Shown: positions 1 through 44,525, numbered from the stretch's first letter. The stretch: 64,000 nucleotides of DNA from Cololabis saira (GCF_033807715.1 NC_084599.1:13986625-14050624); one strand, 5' to 3'. Made by a program: numbers and translations. Notes: generated by a model from the sequence alone, not told the origin.

Positions 1-1766
1 TGAGAAACTTGCACCTTAAGATTAACAAATCAAAAATAAAACGATCATACTTGAAGACACCACAGGGGGCAAATGTACAATACAAACACGTCAGATTTGT
101 CTGATGGGTGAGGCGACGGCCATCACACGAGACGGAACTGTTAATATCTTTATAAAAAAAACTCTGCTTTTCAAAACTAAGCAATGCATTGCTCACATGT
201 TGTGGAGCGTATATTTGATGGAATTGCAGGAAGATATTTTTTTTCCCCTTGATTTCTGCAGAGAAAATGTATGTTTAACCGAGAAGCTATAGATAATCTG
301 TTGTTATAGTCATTGGCTCTTAGATTTCAAAGATAAATGCCGTGGAAATGACAAGAGAGATTGCAGAAAGGAGAGCAGGAATGGGTGCAAGGACGCTTTT
401 GAGGGTAATCTCTTCCTCCCATCTAAAATCACAAAGGAATTATTATGGTATTGGTCAGCTCATTTTACATTCACCAAATTTATTTAGCTTCTCAATATAC
501 TCTGATATGTTACTTTTTAATAAAAGACACCAAAGGTACCACCAGTGTAAAGGAATAGTGATGAAATAAAAGAATAATGGAGGGCTTTTTAGCCCTCCAT
601 CTCTGTTTTTCCACTTTTGTTACCAGGCATGCAGCTGATGATCTGCAGCTGGATGTTTATGAAATGGTGTCTGAGAGAAAAAGAGCAAGTGAGTGATGCT
701 GAGGGGCTTGAGGGGGAAAAGGGCTGCCTTTTGTTTTTAACACAGAGTCATGACAACGGCCAAGTGAATCACTTGAGCGGTTTTGGCTGGCAAGCTTTGC
801 CGAAGTCATCAGGAAACGCCAATCACATAACATTTTAAGTTCCCTGCAAGGCTGAGCACCCGGGGTAGAAATCCCTCTTACAGTGCTGCAGGTCATGTGC
901 GGGTCATGGAGATAACGACTTAGTCCTGAACACAGCTTTCTTTTTAATTTTATATATTTATTTTTTCTGACCCAGTATTCTGAGTCTCGTAGTTGAAACT
1001 GAATAACTTCTTTCAAAAGGTTGTATAAAGCTTCATGTAGATCCGCATATTCTGCACATTTGATGATCATTTTTTTATGCGTAGATTGTGCAATATGTTT
1101 GGCAGCCTTCACTTGAAGTAGTTGTCTGAATGACATTATCAGTTTCTCACATCATTGCTTTAGTTCACAGAGATTGTATCTCTCCTTAGGTCACACCACA
1201 GGATTAAAATCAGATTTAAGTCTGGTCTGGGACTGTGTCATTGAAACACTTGGATTCTTTTTCTTATTTTCTTTCTTTTTTCAGCCATTGATCTGGAGGT
1301 TTTATGCTACACTTGGAATCATTGCTCTGTGAGATGACTAATTTCTTCCAAGCCATAACTGTCTGACAGTTGGTGTCACATTTGGCTACAGCATGCGTTC
1401 GGTATGCAGAGGGGTTCTTGAGTCCACTTAATGGCGGCAAAGTGCCCGGGGCCTGTGGCTGCAAAACAAGCCCAAAGAATCCCTTCTCGACCCCTGTGCT
1501 TGACAGTTTGTATGAGGTGTGTTTGTGCTGATGTGTTGTTTGGTTTTCACCAAATGTGTGCTATTCACTGTGGCCAAAATCCAGAAGTCTTGTGGTTTGC
1601 TCAAGTGCAACTTTGCAAACCTAAGTGTTGCTGCAATCTTCTTTATAAAGAGAAGAGGCTTTTTTCCTACATGAGATCTATGTTGAACTCTCTCTGCTGA
1701 TGCAGTTTTAACTCAAGGAAATGGGTGTACAGGTAATAGCTGAAGAAGTAGTTGCAGCAGCACAAC
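1..1766. other. Intronic sequence upstream of the first visible ralgps2 exon
   Basis: No coding exon is recognised here on either strand. I looked for the conserved ralgps2 segment that should directly precede the exon at 9270 (the start of the RasGEF region) and did not find it, so the N-terminal exon(s) must lie before the window. The stretch is ordinary AT-rich sequence with short open frames that show no conservation I recognise. Confidence 0.6.
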
Positions 1767-2002
1767 CATGGGATAATTGTGCCAGTAGCTGAACATATCA
1801 GAGCCGGGGCGAGGCATATGACCGGGCCCTTTGCAGCCCGGAGCCTCTCGTCATTCATCCCCGGGGATGAAGCGCTGCTAACAACGTCAGGTTCATCTCC
1901 CACAGGAGGAGGATTAGGGCGAACAAAATATGCGTCTAGCTTGGGCAATTTGGCTTTTTCTTGCTCCCTTTTTTTTCTTTTTCTTTGCGTTTCATCGCTC
2001 AC
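1767..2002 (-). mobile_element. Possible N-terminal fragment of an hAT/ZMYM-like transposase-derived ORF
   Basis: On the - strand an ATG at 2002 opens a frame of about 50 plausible residues: MSDE, then a Lys/Arg-rich stretch (RKRKKREQEKAKLPKL), an aromatic DAYF and a Pro/Ser-rich segment. This layout resembles the start of many fish hAT- or ZMYM-like transposase-derived proteins. That family match is from memory and was not searched. No zinc-finger or catalytic segment follows and the frame loses protein character after about 55 residues, so it is at most a fossil fragment. Confidence 0.3.
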
Positions 2003-2237
2003 TTTTGTGTTTATAACTCCAGCTCATGTTTCGGCTGTAGGATTGCTGTGCTCTATTGACAAGTGATCGATGATGATGTTGATAGACGGCTGCTGATGAC
2101 GAACGATTTTACCCAAAATACATTTGAAGATTCACTTGCAATTTTTGTTTTAATGTTAACTGTGAGTTTGAAAATCTCAGCACAACATGTTATATAATGC
2201 TTTATACCTAATATGAACCAAGTGGTAGCACAAAAAA

Positions 2238-2345
2238 AAAGAAAATCTTCTGCAGGCGGGGCCTGCTGCCTCAGGGGCGGGCCCCATTGGGCCCCGGGCA
2301 GGGGGAGTACTGCCCCCCCTGAAACCCCGTCCCTAAATTGTGCCC
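2238..2345. repeat. GC-rich fragment, probably from a transposon end
   Basis: A short block very rich in GGGGC/GCCCC runs sits in otherwise AT-rich intron directly before the hAT element at 2372. Its composition (CAGGGGCGGGCC, GGGCCCCGGGCAGG) resembles the ends of dispersed fish DNA transposons. No matching second end was found, so it is probably a truncated remnant. Confidence 0.25.
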
Positions 2346-2371
2346 AGGGATTAAAAAAATAATAAAAATTT

Positions 2372-3511
2372 TAGGGCTGCAGCTATCGAATATTTTAGTA
2401 ATCGAGTATTCTACTTAAAATTCCATCGATTAATCCAGTAATCGGATAAAACGTATATTGGTTTAGTTAAAGAGCAATTATAAATATACATAAGATGTTA
2501 GATGTTAATTGACATCAAGACTAAATTATATAATACAGTAGGTTCATGGCTGTTCATTTAAAAACCCTGAACTTACACCAGTTGAAAAAATTCACTGATT
2601 CACTCAAAAAACTAAGGATCTTACCAAGAAATGTTCTTATTTCTAACCTAAAAATGCCATTACACCTGATATCAGACATAACTTAAAATGTTAGGTGTTT
2701 TCCCACGTGTTTCAATTGAACTTTCATTTGTGTCAAGCAAATTTTAAGTTCTAGTTAAGTTTTAAGTTAGAGTTTTGGCAGTGTTCAAAATAAAATTATG
2801 AGACCTGCTGTATTGGAGCACATTAGGCACAAGCGCTGCTTGTTTTATCCATGAATGACTATAGAGATAAAATGAAATGAAAACTACCTAGCTTTATTAC
2901 GTTTTTATTTTTCTGACATTTTCTGCCTTTTCTTTTAGTTAAAACTGTAGCGGGAACAGAGGTTTATATACTGGGTAAAGGCTGATTTTACAGCCTTTAC
3001 AACAGCGTTACAACAACGCAGTATGGTGCGCGTCGCTGCGTACCCTACGCCGTAGCACAGCCCCGCCAGCTGGACCGCCGCTCTCCGCCCTCGCCGGAGA
3101 GCGGCGTAGACTCTGCGTCGATTTAACGCGGAACATTTAGAGGGGGAACATTAGGAGAACGGACCAGAAGAATAAAGCGTGGATTAAAAATAAAAGTTAA
3201 GCACTGAACTACATGTGTCTCCCGTCTGGGCCATTGCAGACTGCCTGAGCATGGCATGTTACAAAACAAACATATCCGCCGCCTCTTTCTCCCCCCTTTA
3301 ACGTGCGCAGCGTCAGCATGTTGTGTCGCATTAAATGTGGTCCGGGCGTAATACGAGGATTGGGCTGGTGAAATTAAACGAAAAAAATAAATAAATAAAT
3401 AAATAAATTCATTAATTAATTCATTAAACGATTCCTCGAGGCAGAGAAAATTCCTCGATCATTTCTTGTAATCGAATTACTCGAATTATTCGAGGAATTG
3501 TTTCAGCCCTA
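2372..3511. mobile_element. Non-autonomous hAT-type element (copy A) with perfect 8-bp target duplication
   Basis: The 1140-bp element starts TAGGGCTG and ends CAGCCCTA, and is flanked on both sides by the identical 8-mer AAAAATTT (2364-2371 and 3512-3519), an hAT hallmark. The subterminal regions are rich in TCGA-centred motifs (TAATCGAGTATTC, ATTACTCGAATTATTCGAGG). No transposase frame remains. Much of the interior is homologous, in reverse orientation, to the element at 54368-55218: shared blocks include the TAACTTTTATTTTTAAT region, the AATGCGACACAACA region and the AACTGTAGCGGG region. It contains a copy of the GGTTCCGCG palindrome at about 2978-3135. Confidence 0.78.
2978..3135. repeat. 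Palindromic GGTTCCGCG module, copy 1 (inside hAT copy A)
   Basis: Decayed copy of a CpG-rich palindrome that occurs five times in the window. Recognisable parts are AAGGCTGATTTTA at the left, GCGCGTCGCTGCGTACCC in the middle and CTCTGCGTCGATTTAACGCG at the right. An extra GC-rich piece of about 40 bp with its own inverted repeat (CCGCTCTCCG / CGGAGAGCGG) sits in the core. Confidence 0.55.
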
Positions 3512-3519
3512 AAAAATTT

Positions 3520-6500
3520 GCCTTCTTGCAATAATGCTGATAAAAGCCTTGACGAAGTCTGTTAACAAAACATTTTATCACACTAAATCAGTCCTGGGCA
3601 TTGCTCCCTCTACCAGCCCCAGGAGGCCCCACACTGAGCTCAGGTCTCCTCTTAACCTGAGGAGTGAGCAGGCCACTTCTTTTCACCAGACAGGGTGGGG
3701 CTTCTCCGGCCGGACGTAGCGCGTGGAAGGATCGTGTTATTCCGGCCAGATCCTCCCCACCCCCTCCGGCTGGGCAGAGGGGGCAGTGTGTGGCCCAGGA
3801 CTGTGTAGATGTTTTTGTGAGGGTAGCTCACATTAGCTACCCAAGGGAACACGGGGAGAACATGCAAACTCCACACAGAAAAGGCGTTTTGCCAAGCCCA
3901 CCCAGGGTGTCGGTGCTGAAGTCATGGGGGAACTTAACACACACTCAGCACCCACAGAGTCCCCTGAAAGCCAAGTAAAAAGGCAAATGGGGAGACTAAA
4001 CTGCAGGTCCAGATGGTTTCAGAAGAAATCCCAGATCTACTGAAACTTGGATCATCTCTCAAGTCTTATTACTGGTAATCTTTATTTATTCAGTCCAGAT
4101 AGTCACCTAATTGTTTAAACATATTATACAGAGGTTTTTCCATCTTCAACGGTTGATACGGGCCAATGACGGCACTGATGGTCGTCTCATGGCTTGTGGT
4201 GCAGTTTTTAGGCTAAAATGAAAACTGTATGTGTGAACAAGAACCCAACCAACTACACAACTATATATTTGTAATCTGGTGTGCACCAAGGGAGCACCGT
4301 GGGTGTACACCTAAACATGTGAAAATGAAATAAAATTATATAATACACTGACTTTTGTAAATCCACCCCCTATTCACATCTAAGATGAGGTGATTGCTCC
4401 CACACCAGGCCACAAAACGGTCCTCCAGTTCTATGTACTCAGTTTCTTGTCCACCACCAAAACACTCCATAACTGCAGAGTCATCTGAGTAATTCTGCAG
4501 ATGACTAAACCCCGACTTGTACTGGAAGTCTGAGGAGTACAGACGTATGTATGTATGTGTGCTTGCATATATAATATATATAATTAGAGACACACACAGA
4601 GATGGGGTTTTGTAAAGAATGTTGCATTGGTTGCGAAACATAATGACAACACTTCATATATTCTCTTGATTAACAGCACGTGGTTACCACTTTATTCTTA
4701 CATAATTCTTACATTAAAATTGATAAATAATGTTGTGTTCTTGGTCTGAGGTTGAATTGTTTAAATCCCAGCAAAGGACAGAATTTATTGTAGTGATGTG
4801 GATACATAAAACTTTAGAATTGTTATGTAGAACCAGAGACTGACCTTGTCTGCCATGGTACAGTAAGAAACAAAACGCACGTACTAAAAAGTACACAAGG
4901 GCATGTATTCCTGGAAAATCAATTCTTTCCATGATTTGCAGCGAACAGTAGTGGTAACTCCTACTTACTCCAAGGTGTCTGCCAAGGCTGTTGTTTTTTG
5001 TCAGTCAGCAAAATGTCTTTTTTTTTTTTAAATTCGCTCTTCTTTCATTTTAACTTAATTTTTATTTTCCTTTGTTCTTTTCCTGTTTATCTCGACCAGA
5101 AAATGGCATGCAAATGTATAGATCAGTGGCTCTATAAATCCGATGGTTGTATATCCAGACAATCATTCTAAACGTTTTTGGTTTCACTGAGTCTTGAAGC
5201 ACTTCTCTTCAAACACACTCTGTTGGCTTTTTTTCCCCCCATTGCAGTCTTTCCTGCCATTCTCAATAAATCATACAACTACAATATCCTCTCTTCTTGT
5301 GGTAAACTTTATTTCTCAGGGTCACTACTTCCTCTCCTCATCTTGGTTGTTTTCTTTTATGGTCAATATTATTATTATGTTTATCAGAACTTCCCGTCTT
5401 GGCCTTTTGCCTTTTAAATAATGTTCACTGGAATCCCAACACAAGGTTTCCTACTTAGTGTCGACAGTACAAACTTAAGGCATCCCTGTGATAGTTCACA
5501 TGAGCTCATTGCACTCCGCGGTATTAAAAACAGCCTTTTTTTTCTCCCTCACTTATTCTTTCACTCATAAAGCATTCTTACACTCTTAGAGGAGAGTCTG
5601 TACTTTGAAACAGTAGTTGATTCAATATGCACCGGTTTTTTTGTTTTTGTTTTTAATACTTGAGGGCTCTCATTTTCCATCTTTTGGCATTTATGAGTCA
5701 TTGAATCTTGTTTGGCACCTAAATGTTCATCCAGAGATGGCATCAGTTTTCTTTGACGGCTCTCCTGTTAATTATTCTTCCCCAGCAGTGTCGCTGGAGC
5801 CAGTTTCTCTTTACCCCACGGGGTCGTAACAAAATAAAAGGTTCCAAAGAATGCAGCCAAACCAGCATGTGGAAATGACAGCCTGTATGTGGTTTAGCGG
5901 AGCAAGTTTCTTTTTTTTCTTTCTGTGCCTTGCTTAATGCAGCATTTAAAAACATTCTCCTCTAAGGCTCTCTCCAAACACTCAACGTTTTCAGTTTATT
6001 TTTCTTTTAATATTGCCCACGGTTTGTAAGGTGTGAAAGAGGCTATAAAAGAACAACAAAATAAAGGACATTAAATCTTTATACGGTAGTTTGTAAAGAA
6101 GCTGTGGTTAAATACATGACTGCAACTGGATTTTTGGAAAAACAACGGTGTTTAATGGTTCATGTTAAAGCTGAGTTGGATGGTCTGGGTGGCCCAGTGA
6201 GGAAGTTTCGTTGTTGAAATGCTGCAGTCTAGACAAAGAGGGACAACTAACAACTGTCTGCCCATCTCCTGTTGGGTGTAGAGTCTACTTGGGTGGCAAA
6301 GTTGAAGGCCGAGCTGTCAAGAATAAAAGCACATTGTCTTCCTAACTGAGGAAAGTCATTGTTTACAGGATCAACTGTTGTGTTGAGTGAAAGGAGGACG
6401 GGATGACTAACGTAAAGGTAGAATGGAGGTACTTTGAAAAGAGCAAATGTCTAAAAAAAACAAATTGTCATTCAGTATTGGGTATTATGCTCCTTAGTCT

Positions 6501-7194
6501 TGTATCCTCATCCATTCTTGGAGAACACCATCTCGCCCACGCTTGAACGTCTGCGTTTAACATCTGTATTTGATATGTTGAGTCTTTGCCTCAGAGACTC
6601 GCCACTGAAAGAACAACCTCTCTCTGCAAGTGGACGTCCTGACGTAATCCAGCCCAGGGAGCCGTGAGATTTCTTCCAGTGTTTCTTCCAGACGGTCACA
6701 CTGCCTCATAAGAGCTATTGTGTGGAGGAGCTGTGGCCTGATTCAGCTCTTCTCATTATTGCACAAGTCAGTCGGGCTGGCAGAGCTTAGAAGGAGGGCT
6801 TACACAACATTTTTCCTACTTTGTGTCAGTGTCCCTGGCCTGTGGACGTCTTGCAGGGGCCAGAGGAGAGAACGGGTTCCCCTTGCGCTTTCTGTGTGGT
6901 CCTTATCCTTTACCTCGTGGCTGAGGAGAGCAGAGGAAAGCTGCCGAATGCCTGACCGAGTCCTAGCTGAGTCCAGTCTGGTGCTCAGAATGAAATGGTT
7001 CCAAAATACCACTCTTTGTTGTGATAAGGTTTACTGAAGCAGCAGGTTCTGCTTTTTTGTATGACTTTGTAATCTAACATCACATATCAGTCACGGTGTC
7101 TAAAATTGATGTGGTCTTTTCACTGCTGTCTTATAGTAAGATGAGAAGCATCAGTGGCTGTAAAAGTTAGCATTTAGAAAACTTTTATTTTGTC
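3520..7194. other. Intronic sequence, no gene recognised
   Basis: No conserved exon was seen. A dispersed-repeat fragment (CACGGGGAGAACATGCAAAC at about 3850-3869) matches a phrase common in fish intron repeats. A short GTATGTATGTGTG/ATATAT tract lies at 4545-4580. The rest is AT-rich intron with homopolymer T runs. Confidence 0.5.
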
Positions 7195-7310
7195 TAGACA
7201 AGAATCCTATATGGAGTTCCCCAAGGTTCCAACCTGAGACCTTTTCTGTTTCACATTTACATGATCCCACTGGCACAGATTAAAAATAAACAACAAAATA
7301 AACTACCATA

Positions 7311-7484
7311 GGGCCGCTCGGTGGGTTAAGCAAGCGGCTCATATACTGAGGCTACGGTCTTCCTGCAGTGGTCACAGGTTTGAATCCCGGCCTGCGCACC
7401 TTTGCTGCATGTCATCCCCATTCTTTCTCTCTACCCCCTTCCTGTCTGCAACTTGAAAAAAGGGCCACAAAAAAATCTTTAAAA
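7311..7484 (+). mobile_element. tRNA-derived SINE inserted in the L2, 10-bp target duplication
   Basis: The 174-bp insert begins GGGCCGCTCGGTGGGTTAAG and contains a tRNA-like B box, GGTTTGAATCC, at about 7379-7389. It ends in an A-rich stretch. It is bounded by perfect 10-bp direct repeats AACTACCATA (7301-7310 and 7485-7494). Removing one repeat and the insert restores the LINE frame through YADD, which confirms both the boundaries and the order of events. It is not a functional tRNA gene: no cloverleaf 3' half follows. Confidence 0.85.
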
Positions 7485-7863
7485 AACTACCATAGCTATG
7501 CCGATGACGCACAGATATACAGTATATATTACAATGCCCTGTACAGGCTCTTGGTAAATGCAGTGAGGACATTAACAACTGGATGTGGATTGTATTTGGA
7601 GCCAAAAAGAAACGATTACCGTACAGGTCACCACAGAGCTTAAGTCTTTACACCTAAAAATTACCAACCAGGCCAGAAATCAGTGTGTAGTGATGGACTC
7701 TCACCTACATGTGGAAAAACACATTAAAGCAATAACAAAGTCAGTCTACTAAAACCTTAAGAGTAGGCTTGATTATTGTAACAGCTTCTTTACATGTTTA
7801 CCTAAAAAGTCAGTTAGGCAACTGCAGCTCATCCAGAACTCTGCTGCTCCAGTCCTCACTAAA

Positions 7864-8114
7864 AGCCCTTTTCCACTAGTCCCGCTTCCAAAAAAGGGAT
7901 GTAGACGGGCTGTTTTACTCTCAGCCGCTCGCGGCTCCAGCTGATTTCTCATCAGCGCCGACATGAACAAAGCGGTTGCGCAATCGAGTACGTCACAGCA
8001 GCTTCACCCCAACCTGCTCACTTCTCACCTGGCTGTGGAAAAACAAACGGGGACAAAACGGGTAGAGGCGTGACGAGCCGAGTCGGGCCGAGTAAGGACT
8101 AGTGGAAAAGGGCT
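7864..8114. mobile_element. 251-bp MITE with 19-bp perfect terminal inverted repeats, inside the L2
   Basis: Termini AGCCCTTTTCCACTAGTCC (7864-7882) and its exact reverse complement (8096-8114) bound a non-coding insert. The flanking LINE sequence (CCTCACTA ... TAAGACC) suggests a TA or TAA target duplication, which points to a Tc1/mariner or PIF/Harbinger type. The two cannot be separated because the boundary is ambiguous by one or two bases. Confidence 0.78.
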
Positions 8115-8743
8115 ATAAGACCAAAAAGTAGACCACATCAGTCCAGCTCTGAGGTCTTTAGACTGCCTCTCCATCAGGGGATGGACTTTAAAGTTCTCAT
8201 GCTGGTCTATGAAGCTCTGAATGGTCCAGGACCAGAATACACCTCCCTGTGACCTCCTCACCCAGCATGAACCTTCCAGACCCCTCAGGTCATCTGGATC
8301 TGGTTTTTTATCAGTTCCCAGAGTCAGAACCAGACATGGAGAAGCTCCGTTCAGCTTCTATCCTCCAGATGTCTGGACAAACTCCCAGAAAGCCTCAGAT
8401 CAGCTCAAACACTCAGTGTATTTAAATCCAGGTTGAAGACTAACCTGTTCTCAGCTGGATTTGAGTAAAGCTCTAAACCTGCACTGTTGATTTTAAACTT
8501 GTTTAGAAACTTGATCATATTTTAACTAATAATTTTCATCTATTCTTTTTTTGTTTACATTTTTTTTTTTGAATCATGCTTTCCATGTATTTTTTTTATA
8601 TCTTTGTAAAATTAGAGACGCTCTTATTTCTTTCTTTTTTGGTTAAATTTTAAATCATGCTTTTTATTTATGTTTTAATGTCTGTAAAGCACTTTGAATC
8701 ACCTTGTTGTTGAATGGGCTATAGAATTAAACTTGCCTTGTCG

Positions 8744-9269
8744 TTGGTAGAGTGTGATATTTGATAACAAAGCTGCACTGTTGAATGTTCTGGCATTTTC
8801 TTTGGGTTACATTGTAGGCTATCCTGCATTAAAAACTTTGAATCGCTCATTTTGAATCGTTCGTGTTGAAATCTAATCGTTTAATCCTATGCATATTACA
8901 TAATTTCATCTACGTCTCATTTACCCCCTGTCCAGAGTCAGTCTGCAGCATGTGGATGATTTCTGAAAGGACAAGTCTTAGTGGAAAATATTTGAATCTT
9001 TAGTGACCGAGGACAAATGAGTTCCTGCATAATTTACAGGCATTCATTCATCTCTGAACCTTTTACTTGTTTTCATCACCTTTTGTTCTTCCACTTCATC
9101 TTCTTTTCTAGCCAATCATATCCTGACCTGTTCTCTACCCTTTTTCCATTTCCAACAGAGTGACGACGAACCAGACTGCAAAATACATTAGTAAAATGTG
9201 TGCGTGTATACAAAATGTCTTGGCTCGGTGCATAATCTCAGTTTCCCCTGATTGTTTATATATTTACAG
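8744..9269. other. Intron directly before the first visible ralgps2 exon
   Basis: Unique-looking AT-rich intron. It ends in a polypyrimidine/AT tract and the acceptor TATTTACAG|GAG at 9269/9270. No other feature is seen. Confidence 0.7.
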
Positions 9270-40918
<31,649 letters not shown>

Positions 40919-42346
40919 CCGGTACTGAGGCTTGCGACTGAGCTAACAGGGGAGGGATGACAAACCAGACAAGAGGAAGAGGATGAGGAAGAGAGCCCAC
41001 TCAGTAGTGGGAGCTTTCACTGCCATGAGCCCTGACAGCCGATTCTCCTAATCTAGCCCCGGCCTCACTGCAGCCTCACCTGCCACCACTGCCTTAACCA
41101 GAGATCCTTGTGTGCTTGTGTGTGAGAGAGCAAACGTGTGGATGGTATTGACTGTTTTGGATGCATTGACTACTGAACAAGGACCTGCACCACTGCTCCT
41201 GTCTCCCATTTTCTTTGTCTTCAGTTGAGCATTTCAGTGGAGCCGTTTTACTTGTCTTAGCACACAAACCAACTGTCCCTATAGGTAATTTCTTTCTTTT
41301 TTTTTGCTTAAGGGGGAAAATAATTTTTATACATACCCCTTTCCTTGCCCAATTGTAAGATGAAATGTTTTTATTCAGCTGGAAGCACACTCACATCCCA
41401 CGTAACCCAATGGAGATCAGAGGTTTGGAGAACACCTTCACTTTCACTCATTACTTTCTTCACTCAAATCACTCACAAGCTCACACACATTTGAGGCTCT
41501 TTGATTGCATTGTTGTAAATGTAAGGGCTCTGAACTGCAATCAGGTCCAGAAGGAACAACTTTCACATTTCCTGAATGACTTCAATTTTTCTTACAGAAC
41601 TTCCCCCCTTTTTTGTGGAGTACTGAGTGTTTAGCGTGTGTTTGTTTGTGCAACTGTGTCGGGTTGGATGAGGTGGAGGACTTAGTTTAAATCAGAGCAG
41701 TCTTGTCTGTGCTTCACATTGGTACGATAATCCCAGAATCTAAGCTACAGTACATTCACGGTTTAGCAGACCCTCAACCCGTTTCAGACCTGCGTTTCCA
41801 GTGTTTCTTTTTCCTTTTTATTTTTTTTTTTTGGCTCTCCTTCACCTGACATCTGCTGAGGTAGGCAATGTTGGGCGTACTAGACTTGCACGTAGAAAAA
41901 ACACTAAAGACTTAAAACTGTGAAAGAGTCCAAGATAAAGAGCAACAAGAACTCATAATATGTGATTTATTATTTTAATTTTTATCTCCTCTGCTCTTTG
42001 TTACTTGTGGTTGGAGTTTCTGGAACAGACACTCAAAGCTATCTGGAGCCATACAATCTAGTTTGTTTATGTTGTTTTTGTTGTTTAGTTTTTCTCTTTT
42101 TTATTCTTTTTTTTAGGAGGGATTGGTGCATTTCACAGTATTACAGTGTAGTAGATAATTGCACAGCAATGTAGGGTTGTCTGTTACATTTGAATGTTGT
42201 TTTTCTTCTATTTTTTGAGCATTTATTTTGACTATTTTATTAACGTGTGAATATGTGTATATATATATTTTTTCCCCTCATACTATTAATCAGGTCAAAT
42301 TTTAGGCCCCTAAAATATGTGGAAATTGCACAAGCCCCCCTGTAGT

Positions 42347-42352
42347 AATAAA
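42347..42352 (+). promoter_or_regulatory. Candidate proximal polyadenylation signal of ralgps2
   Basis: AATAAA in TAGTAATAAATGCC, with GTGATGATTGC and a T-rich element shortly after. Confidence 0.35.
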
Positions 42353-44519
42353 TGCCAAGTGATGATTGCATCGCTGTTTTCCATCAGATTGACAAAGTGT
42401 TCAGAAAAAGGATATCTGCACTGTCACGGGCTAGTTTCAGTGGGAGGGAAAAAAAGTTTTTAAAATTTCCCCTGTGGGTTGTAGATGTGTCTGTGTGCTG
42501 CAAAAACATGATTGCTGTTTGCTTTTGTAAAAAAGAGAAGAAAAAAAAAAGGACCAGGATGCTGGAAAGGACAATTAAGAGGCCCACCTTGCCCAATAAT
42601 ATTCAAACATTGAATCAACTTTTTTTGAACCACTGTTTACATGGCATGTTTACACAGTCTTTTACCTAATCACATCACTGATTCACTTGTACTGTAGAAG
42701 TAGAACGTATTCTGTATAGAGTCATTTGCCCAGCCTGGCAGTGGAGTATGGAGACGGTTTCAGGCTGTTGATGAAGGATGGACGTATCCAGTCTCACAGC
42801 ACTGATTTCTCTTCAGTCAGCTTTAGACTGTCCTCTTGCCTGGGCTCATTTCCGGCTCATAAAGACACCAATGCTTTAAATTCCCCTCAGCACAATTTAT
42901 TGTACAATCTATCAATTTAACTTGGTTTTATTTAGGTAAATCATAAGTGAGTTACAGGAGATGTTAACTAATGGAGACATTGTTGTAGATAACCTGTGGA
43001 AGAATGAATGAGGAAGCCAAAGACGGGCTCTTGTAACGTGACAGTCGCTGCAACTGTGTGTGCATCTGGGTGCCTGTGCACATTCTCTATTTTTTTAAAA
43101 GCCATGTAATTTAAGCCAGGTTAGGTAAACCCTTGAGTTGGCTTCGCTGCTGAGCAGTGGGAGAAGTGACCAGCTACCCGATCATCTGTGAAAGTAACTG
43201 CCAGCTCTTGCTACGACTCCACGCTGGGTTGAGTTGTACTGAAAGTGTGAAGAGAGGAGGACATGCATGCAGCAGAAACTGAACTCACCCGTCCGCACCG
43301 CCTGGGGAAAGGAGGAGGGAATAACTGACTGGTTTTTGATCTCTTCTGGTCACCTAAAGGGGACAAAAAGGGCTGTGAAGACACAGGCTAAAGTGGATGA
43401 AACGGTTCAGAATGACTGGTTGAGAGACTTTACCTGCGTTTAACCACAGATGCTGGTTACTCTTTTTTTTTTTTTTTTTTTTCCCCAATTTATCAGATCC
43501 TCTTAACCAGTCGTCATTTGCAAAGTATTGACTATGTTTGCACAGTTGAGCATGGAATAATGGATGACTGGGGGCAGAAGTAGCTGGGATGGATAAAACT
43601 CCTAACATGCATCTTCCTCCTCACATTTCTGTTCTTCGTGTTTTGCTTTATTTGATGTAAATTGACAATGATGAAAGAAAAAGGTCAATGAAATGGCAAC
43701 CTTTTTTAACTGATTTGGTTAATAGGGATTCCCAAGTTTTGAGTTTTATACCTAACCAGAGCAGAGAAGTGTTTTAGGGGCATTTGTTGAAGGTTTGGTT
43801 GAATTCATTTGAGTTTAACTATCTCTTTGACATTTCCCAAGCCGTTACCTGAGTTTACATATACTTCTTCCTTATTCTCTTCTGTACAGTTTATGGTCAA
43901 AACATTATAGGTAATTTCAGTAGTTTCCTGGATTTTGAGCCAAATCGCTACTAATGTTGTTGCCCTTTTATTTTTTTTGTTTATTTGTTGTTGTTAAAGG
44001 GTGAGAGTGGAACCTTCAAGTGTTTGCCACTTTTTTTATTTTTATGAAGAAATTTGATTCCTTGCTGTAAAATGACCTGTTCCATTGGCCTGTGTAGTTT
44101 CCTTTAAACTGGCCACGGTGTCTGCAAATGCACAATTTGCCTAACTTTTCTGTGTCAACTGTAACGAGTGAATCACCTTCTGAACTCAGTCTTTTTTTCT
44201 TTTTTTTTTTTTCATTTTTCAATGGCCATGCCAAAATATTCATGGGTACACATGTAAGAGGGCAACCGGACGAAGTGTTACGTTGGTCTTTGAACCTGGC
44301 ATGGCCGTGCCTCCTGTGCACCGGTCAGGTATCATTCACTGTTAACCAAGGATGGCAACAACAACGGCAGCCGTCTATTTGAGTTGTTGAAGTGGAGGGA
44401 TATGATGTATAAATGACCTTCCCCCGGCTGTGTGTGTCTGCCTCTGCCTATGTCATGATTGTGGCCAGCGCTGTGACCTCTCCTCTGAGTGATGTGCTGC
44501 CTCGTGTGAAGACTGAACC

Positions 44520-44525
44520 AATAAA
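44520..44525 (+). promoter_or_regulatory. Candidate distal polyadenylation signal of ralgps2
   Basis: AATAAA (within CCAATAAACACTC), followed about 20-60 nt later by T-rich and GT-rich sequence (TTTTTTTACTCC, GGTTGTTTTAC). Confidence 0.5.

Larger units (their letters stand above)
7195..8743 (+). mobile_element. Degenerate L2-type LINE (3' half of ORF2 and 3' tail)
   Basis: Fragments of a non-LTR reverse transcriptase read on the + strand. First comes YGVPQGSNLRPFLFHIYMI (about 7210-7265), corresponding to the GVPQGS region. Then NYHSYADDAQIY (7485-7520) carries the catalytic ADD. After 8130 comes the conserved L2 C-terminal region (LLTQHEPSRPLRSSG, VPRVRTRHGE). The 3' end has the typical L2 tail, AGCACTTTGAATCACCTTG to AAACTTGCCTTG at about 8685-8743. 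Stops and frameshifts show it is dead. Two younger elements interrupt it, at 7311-7484 and 7864-8114. Confidence 0.78.

Noticed and set aside
1428..1700. Overlapping open frames of 60-90 codons on both strands
   Set aside because: No splice context, no conserved motif and overlap on opposite strands; treated as chance frames in an intron.
7311..7484. A tRNA gene, because of the B-box-like GGTTTGAATCC
   Set aside because: No complete cloverleaf. It has a perfect insertion duplication and an A-rich tail inside a LINE, so it is a SINE.
8025..8436. A host exon in the HEPSRPLRSSG/VPRVRTRHG region
   Set aside because: This is the conserved C-terminal region of L2 ORF2, part of the LINE remnant.
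1..9269. Missing N-terminal ralgps2 exon(s)
   Set aside because: No sequence encoding the expected segment was found on the + strand, so it is taken to lie upstream of the window.
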